A stretch of DNA of 64,000 nucleotides from Sphingomonas citri (GTDB lineage: Bacteria > Pseudomonadota > Alphaproteobacteria > Sphingomonadales > Sphingomonadaceae), in contig NZ_JAHXZN010000003.1 in NCBI RefSeq assembly GCF_019429485.1, positions 310,001 through 374,000 on the forward strand. Reading direction: 5' to 3'. The notes beneath the pieces are model-generated. The model saw only the letters and a list, made by a program, of their open reading frames with translations. It ran no database searches and was not told the origin of the DNA. Made by a program: the position numbers and the translations under genes. Within the stretch, counting starts at the first letter, position 1. Each line of letters starts with the position of its first letter. Positions 61,582-64,000 of this stretch are shown piece after piece.

Positions 61582-62058
61582 ATGCGGCGGATCATCGGGA
61601 CGATCGCCATGGCCGCGGCTTGTGCGCTGCTCGTCGGCGCCAGCCCGCCGGGCACGACCGAGGTGGCGAGCGGCGCGGCGGTGCGGGCGCAGGTCGCGGC
61701 GATGCTCGCCGAGATGCGCCCCGACCAGGGCTTCCTGTGGCGCCCGCTGGTGCGCGACGGCGCGCGCGTCGCCGCGATCGAGGTGTGGAAGAAGCCCGGT
61801 CGCCCCGCGGTGCACCCGGCCGAGGCGGAATATGCGACGGTGCTGGAGGGCGCGGGCACGCTGGTGTCGGGCGGCACGCTCGTCGCGCCGGTCACGCGCC
61901 CCAACGGCATGATCGAGGGCGAGCGGATCGCGGGCGGCACCACGCGCGCGCTGGCGCCGGGCGACGTGCTGCTGATCCCCGCGGGCGTGCCGCACTGGTT
62001 CGGGATCACGGGCGATCGCCTGGTGCTGCTCGGCACCAAGCTGCCGGCGGAGCGCTAG
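61582..62058 (+). CDS. exported cupin-domain protein
   Basis: The 158-residue protein has a signal peptide (GTIAMAAACALLVGASPPG) and a single cupin barrel. VWKKPGRPAVHPAEAEYATV has the H-x-x-E-x-E pattern of cupin motif 1, and PAGVPHWFG carries the motif 2 histidine. LEGAGTLVSGGTLV lies between. Cupins of this kind bind a metal and often act on small acids or sugars; the reaction here is unknown. ATG 61582 follows AGAGGAGAGG. It lies about 100 nt after the chromate operon in the same direction, and a separate unit is likely. Confidence 0.82.
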   Translation: MRRIIGTIAMAAACALLVGASPPGTTEVASGAAVRAQVAAMLAEMRPDQGFLWRPLVRDGARVAAIEVWKKPGRPAVHPAEAEYATVLEGAGTLVSGGTLVAPVTRPNGMIEGERIAGGTTRALAPGDVLLIPAGVPHWFGITGDRLVLLGTKLPAER

Positions 62059-62110
62059 GGTCGTCGCCGCCCCCCTTGCGCCGCGTCGCGCCGGGCGGCA
62101 CGGGGCGGCG

Positions 62111-62686
62111 ATGCACGCCGACACCGACCTGGAGACCGCGCTGCTCGGCCCGCTGCTGGCGGAGCGGACGTGCGGCGACTGCACCGTCTGCTGTACCGTG
62201 CTCAAGGTCGCCTCGCCCGATTTCAGCAAGCCGGCTGACACGCCGTGCGCGCACCTCGGCGCGGGCGGCTGCACCATCCACGCGGTGCGCCCGCGCATCT
62301 GCCGCGACTGGTATTGCGGCTGGCGGCGCGTCGCCGCCATGCCGGATGCGGCGCGGCCCGACCGCTCCGGGCTGCTCGTCTCGCTCGGCTTCGAGCGCGC
62401 GCCGCGCAACTGCCTCGAGGGGGTCGCGATCACGGTGCGGCGGCTCGAGGGCAGCAGCGCGATCGAGGACGGCACCGCCGCCGCGGTGCTCGATGCTTTG
62501 TGCGACCGCCTCGTCCCGGTGTGGTTCAGCGACGGCGCGCGCAAGATGCTGATGCACCCCGAGGCCGAGGTCGCCGGCCACGTGCTCGCCGGCACGCCTC
62601 CGCCAGCGCCGCTCGCCGCGGAAGTGGCGGCGTGGCGCGCGCGCTACGCCGCGTTCGCGGCGGCGCCGCCGGACGAGGCGCCCTAA
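62111..62686 (+). CDS. YkgJ-family Cys-cluster protein
   Basis: The 191-residue cytosolic protein has eight cysteines in the N-terminal third: C21, C24, C27, C28, C46, C54, C64 and C69 (TCGDCTVCCTVL, CAHLGAGGCTIHAVRPRICR, DWYCGW). This is the YkgJ/UPF0153 pattern, a zinc or Fe-S binding cluster of unknown function. The rest is a helical C-terminus with LVSLGFERAPRNCLEGVAI and WFSDGARKMLMHPEAEVAGH. ATG 62111 has weak ribosome-site signal (GGGGCGGCG). It lies between the cupin and globin genes; no operon logic is apparent. Confidence 0.88.
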   Translation: MHADTDLETALLGPLLAERTCGDCTVCCTVLKVASPDFSKPADTPCAHLGAGGCTIHAVRPRICRDWYCGWRRVAAMPDAARPDRSGLLVSLGFERAPRNCLEGVAITVRRLEGSSAIEDGTAAAVLDALCDRLVPVWFSDGARKMLMHPEAEVAGHVLAGTPPPAPLAAEVAAWRARYAAFAAAPPDEAP

Positions 62687-62858
62687 CCGTCTAGGCCGCT
62701 CGGCATCGCTTTGGCCGAGTTGGAAATTTTCTCCTCACCCACGTTACTGATCGAGTCGATCGGGCGGTGTAGCGTGGCGCCATGCTGGAGCCGAGCTGCC
62801 CGATCACGCGCGACCCGCCGGGCGTCCCCCGCGGCCGCGCGCACCGGTCCGGCCGGCG

Positions 62859-63314
62859 ATGAGCGCGCCGGTCGCGCTGTCGCCCGCGCAGGTGGTGCTG
62901 GTACGCGCCAGCTACGCCGCCATCACGCGGCTGGAGCAGGATTACTCGGCGCGCTTCTATCACCGGCTGCTGGAGCGCCATCCCTTCACCCGCGCGCTGT
63001 TCCCCGACGACCTGACGCGCCAGATCAGCGTGTTCCGCCTCACCGTCGACGCGCTGATCGCGCAGCTCGACCAGCCCGAGGCCCAACCCGGGGCGGCGCG
63101 CGCCGCGCTGGCCGAGCTCGGCCAGCGCCACGTCGGCTACGGCGTGCTGACGCACCATTACGCCTATGTCGGCGAGGTGCTGCTCGACACCTTCGCCGAG
63201 ATGGCGGGCGACGGCTTCGACGCCGCGACCCGCACCGCCTGGGAGGCGCTCTACGCCGCCGTGGCGCAGGCGATGCTCGACCCGCCCGTTCCCGCGGCCG
63301 AGCGCAAGCCTTGA
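62859..63314 (+). CDS. single-domain bacterial globin
   Basis: The 151-residue heme protein has the flavohemoglobin-type globin fold without a reductase domain. Landmarks are ARFYHRLLERHPFTRALFP (helix B-C), DLTRQISVFRL (distal helix E), and the proximal histidine H91 in RHVGYGVLTHHY. In bacterial globins the proximal motif is KHxxxGV, and here it reads RHVGYGV, which is close. Single-domain globins of this type deal with nitric oxide or oxygen supply. ATG 62859 opens the gene; the 172-nt upstream gap is AT-richer and likely holds the promoter. A DUF427 gene follows 47 nt later. Confidence 0.88.
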   Translation: MSAPVALSPAQVVLVRASYAAITRLEQDYSARFYHRLLERHPFTRALFPDDLTRQISVFRLTVDALIAQLDQPEAQPGAARAALAELGQRHVGYGVLTHHYAYVGEVLLDTFAEMAGDGFDAATRTAWEALYAAVAQAMLDPPVPAAERKP

Positions 63315-63361
63315 CGGTGACGACCGGCGTGCCGACCTAGGTCGTCGACGGGAGACAGCGG

Positions 63362-63643
63362 ATGGTCGAGGCTCGGTGGAACGGCGCGCTGATCGCGCGC
63401 AGCGACGACACCGTCGTGGTGGAGGGGAACCATTATTTCCCCGCCGAGGCGGTGGACGCCGCGCTGCTGCGCCCGAGCGACACGACCTCGATCTGCCCGT
63501 GGAAGGGCGTCGCGCACTACCACAGCCTCAGCGTCGACGGCGCCGACAACATCGACGCTGCCTGGTATTATCCCGATCCCAAGCCCGAGGCGGCGGCGAT
63601 CCGCGATCGCATCGCCTTCTGGAAGGGCGTCACGGTCGGCTGA
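63362..63643 (+). CDS. DUF427 domain protein
   Basis: The 93-residue protein matches DUF427: ARWNGALIARSDDTVVVEGN, HYFPAEAVDAALLRPSD, TSICPWKGVAHYHSL, DNIDAAWYYPDPKPEAAAI and RIAFWKG. The conserved CPWKG with Tyr/His and the WYYPDP block are typical. DUF427 is a small beta-rich domain of unknown function, sometimes fused to other enzymes. ATG 63362 follows GGGAGACAGCGG. It lies between the globin and polysaccharide deacetylase genes, all in the same direction. Confidence 0.93.
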   Translation: MVEARWNGALIARSDDTVVVEGNHYFPAEAVDAALLRPSDTTSICPWKGVAHYHSLSVDGADNIDAAWYYPDPKPEAAAIRDRIAFWKGVTVG

Positions 63644-63734
63644 CCCGCGACGGCGTCGCGTCGGCGGCGCGCGCAGGCGAACACGGGCGGTCAAGCACCA
63701 CGCGCCACGACGCCTACTCGCGCGTTGGCGGCGC

Positions 63735-64000
63735 ATGAGCCATCACCACGACCGCTATGCCTATCGCCCGATCGTCGATCGCCCCGTCTACGACTGGCCC
63801 GGCGGCCGCCGGCTCGCGATCTATCTGGGCGTCAACCACGAGGTGTTCCGCTTCGGTGAGGGGCTGGGTGCGCAGCTCGCCCCGGCGCAGGGCGAGCCCG
63901 ACGTGCTCAACTACGCCTGGCGCGACTATGGCAATCGCGTTGGCGCGTGGCGCCTGTTCGACCTGTTCGATCGACTGGAGCTGCGCACCACCGCGCTGCT
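63735..64000 (+). CDS. polysaccharide deacetylase-family protein, 3' end beyond window
   Basis: From ATG 63735 the frame is open to the window edge, 88 codons. It reads MSHHHDRYAYRPIVDRPVYD, then WPGGRRLAIYLGVNHEVFRF, with NYAWRDYGNRVGAWRLFDLF further on. This is the N-terminal part of PuuE/allantoinase-like polysaccharide deacetylases, whose catalytic Asp/His motifs lie later and outside the window. The start is chosen from the context; there is only weak ribosome-site signal. What it deacetylates cannot be said from the fragment. Confidence 0.85.
   Translation, partial: MSHHHDRYAYRPIVDRPVYDWPGGRRLAIYLGVNHEVFRFGEGLGAQLAPAQGEPDVLNYAWRDYGNRVGAWRLFDLFDRLELRTTAL

Overview
The window is 64 kb of high-GC alphaproteobacterial chromosome. 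Its content points to a sphingomonad, probably Sphingomonas or a close relative. Indicators are a TIGR01782-type TonB receptor paired with an alpha-galactosidase, several DUF2490 and DUF1348 proteins, metH split into two genes, a LOV histidine kinase, a tightly packed TelA/XpaC-like pair, and many short palindromic intergenic repeats. No insertion sequence, prophage, CRISPR array or rRNA gene was seen. The only RNA gene found is a tRNA-Lys(TTT). Almost everything looks like core chromosome. The exception is the first 1.8 kb, which is clearly less GC-rich and holds a divergent DUF5131 / TcmP ('three-Cys-motif' and partner) pair that looks horizontally acquired.

Layout. 1-1.8 kb: accessory DUF5131/tcmP pair. 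1.8-6 kb: non-oxidative pentose phosphate genes rpiA, tkt and tal. 6-10 kb: stand-alone response regulator, glutathione reductase, and a DUF1348 gene with its TetR regulator behind a perfect palindromic operator. 9.7-12.4 kb (minus): outer-membrane protein, covalent-FMN protein, ApbE and a histidine-rich four-helix membrane protein, read here as a flavin/heme electron-transfer module. 12.7-20 kb: metallopeptidase-like protein, PCuAC copper chaperone, Uup-like ABC-F ATPase, two outer-membrane proteins and the TelA/XpaC-like pair. 20-28 kb: small membrane genes, typA, a blue-light (LOV) hybrid histidine kinase and a GAF-PAS-GGDEF-EAL protein, with a perfect FNR/FixK-type box between the last two. 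28-30.4 kb: two DUF805 proteins, an aldo/keto reductase and a small lipoprotein. 30.7-36.7 kb: a methionine-cycle operon of an ArsR-methyltransferase regulator (SahR type), metF and split metH, behind a 20-bp palindrome. 36.9-48 kb: a serine-protease autotransporter, DUF2256, a GH26-like lipoprotein, envelope proteins, a Gfo/Idh oxidoreductase, a pyrroloquinoline-quinone-type sugar dehydrogenase fused to a PEBP domain, and an alpha/beta hydrolase. 48-50 kb: tRNA-Lys abutting folK, a family 4/5 uracil-DNA glycosylase and a PAP2 protein. 50.7-56.2 kb: a galactoside locus (GntR regulator, GH27 alpha-galactosidase, divergent TonB receptor). 56-64 kb: cyclopropane fatty acid synthase, a chromate operon (degenerate rhodanese-ChrB, ChrA, DUF2490), cupin, Cys-cluster protein, globin, DUF427 and the start of a polysaccharide deacetylase.

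Dispersed repeats. At least thirteen intergenic spaces carry large imperfect or perfect palindromes of about 75-165 bp, which fall into a few families. Two copies of one family (30531-30687 and 33873-34038) carry an internal pair of 9-bp hairpins. Geometry and loop size are identical in both copies while the stem sequences differ completely. The loops are complementary (CCC against GGG or TGG). This looks like compensatory change of a structured nucleic acid and is the most unusual non-coding signal in the window.

Best candidates for something undescribed: the paired-hairpin repeats, the ApbE/FMN/His-rich membrane module, the DUF5131/TcmP pair, the sugar dehydrogenase-PEBP fusion with its overlapping small partner, and the zero-gap folK/tRNA-Lys junction. 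All functional statements come from reading motifs by eye; no database search was run.
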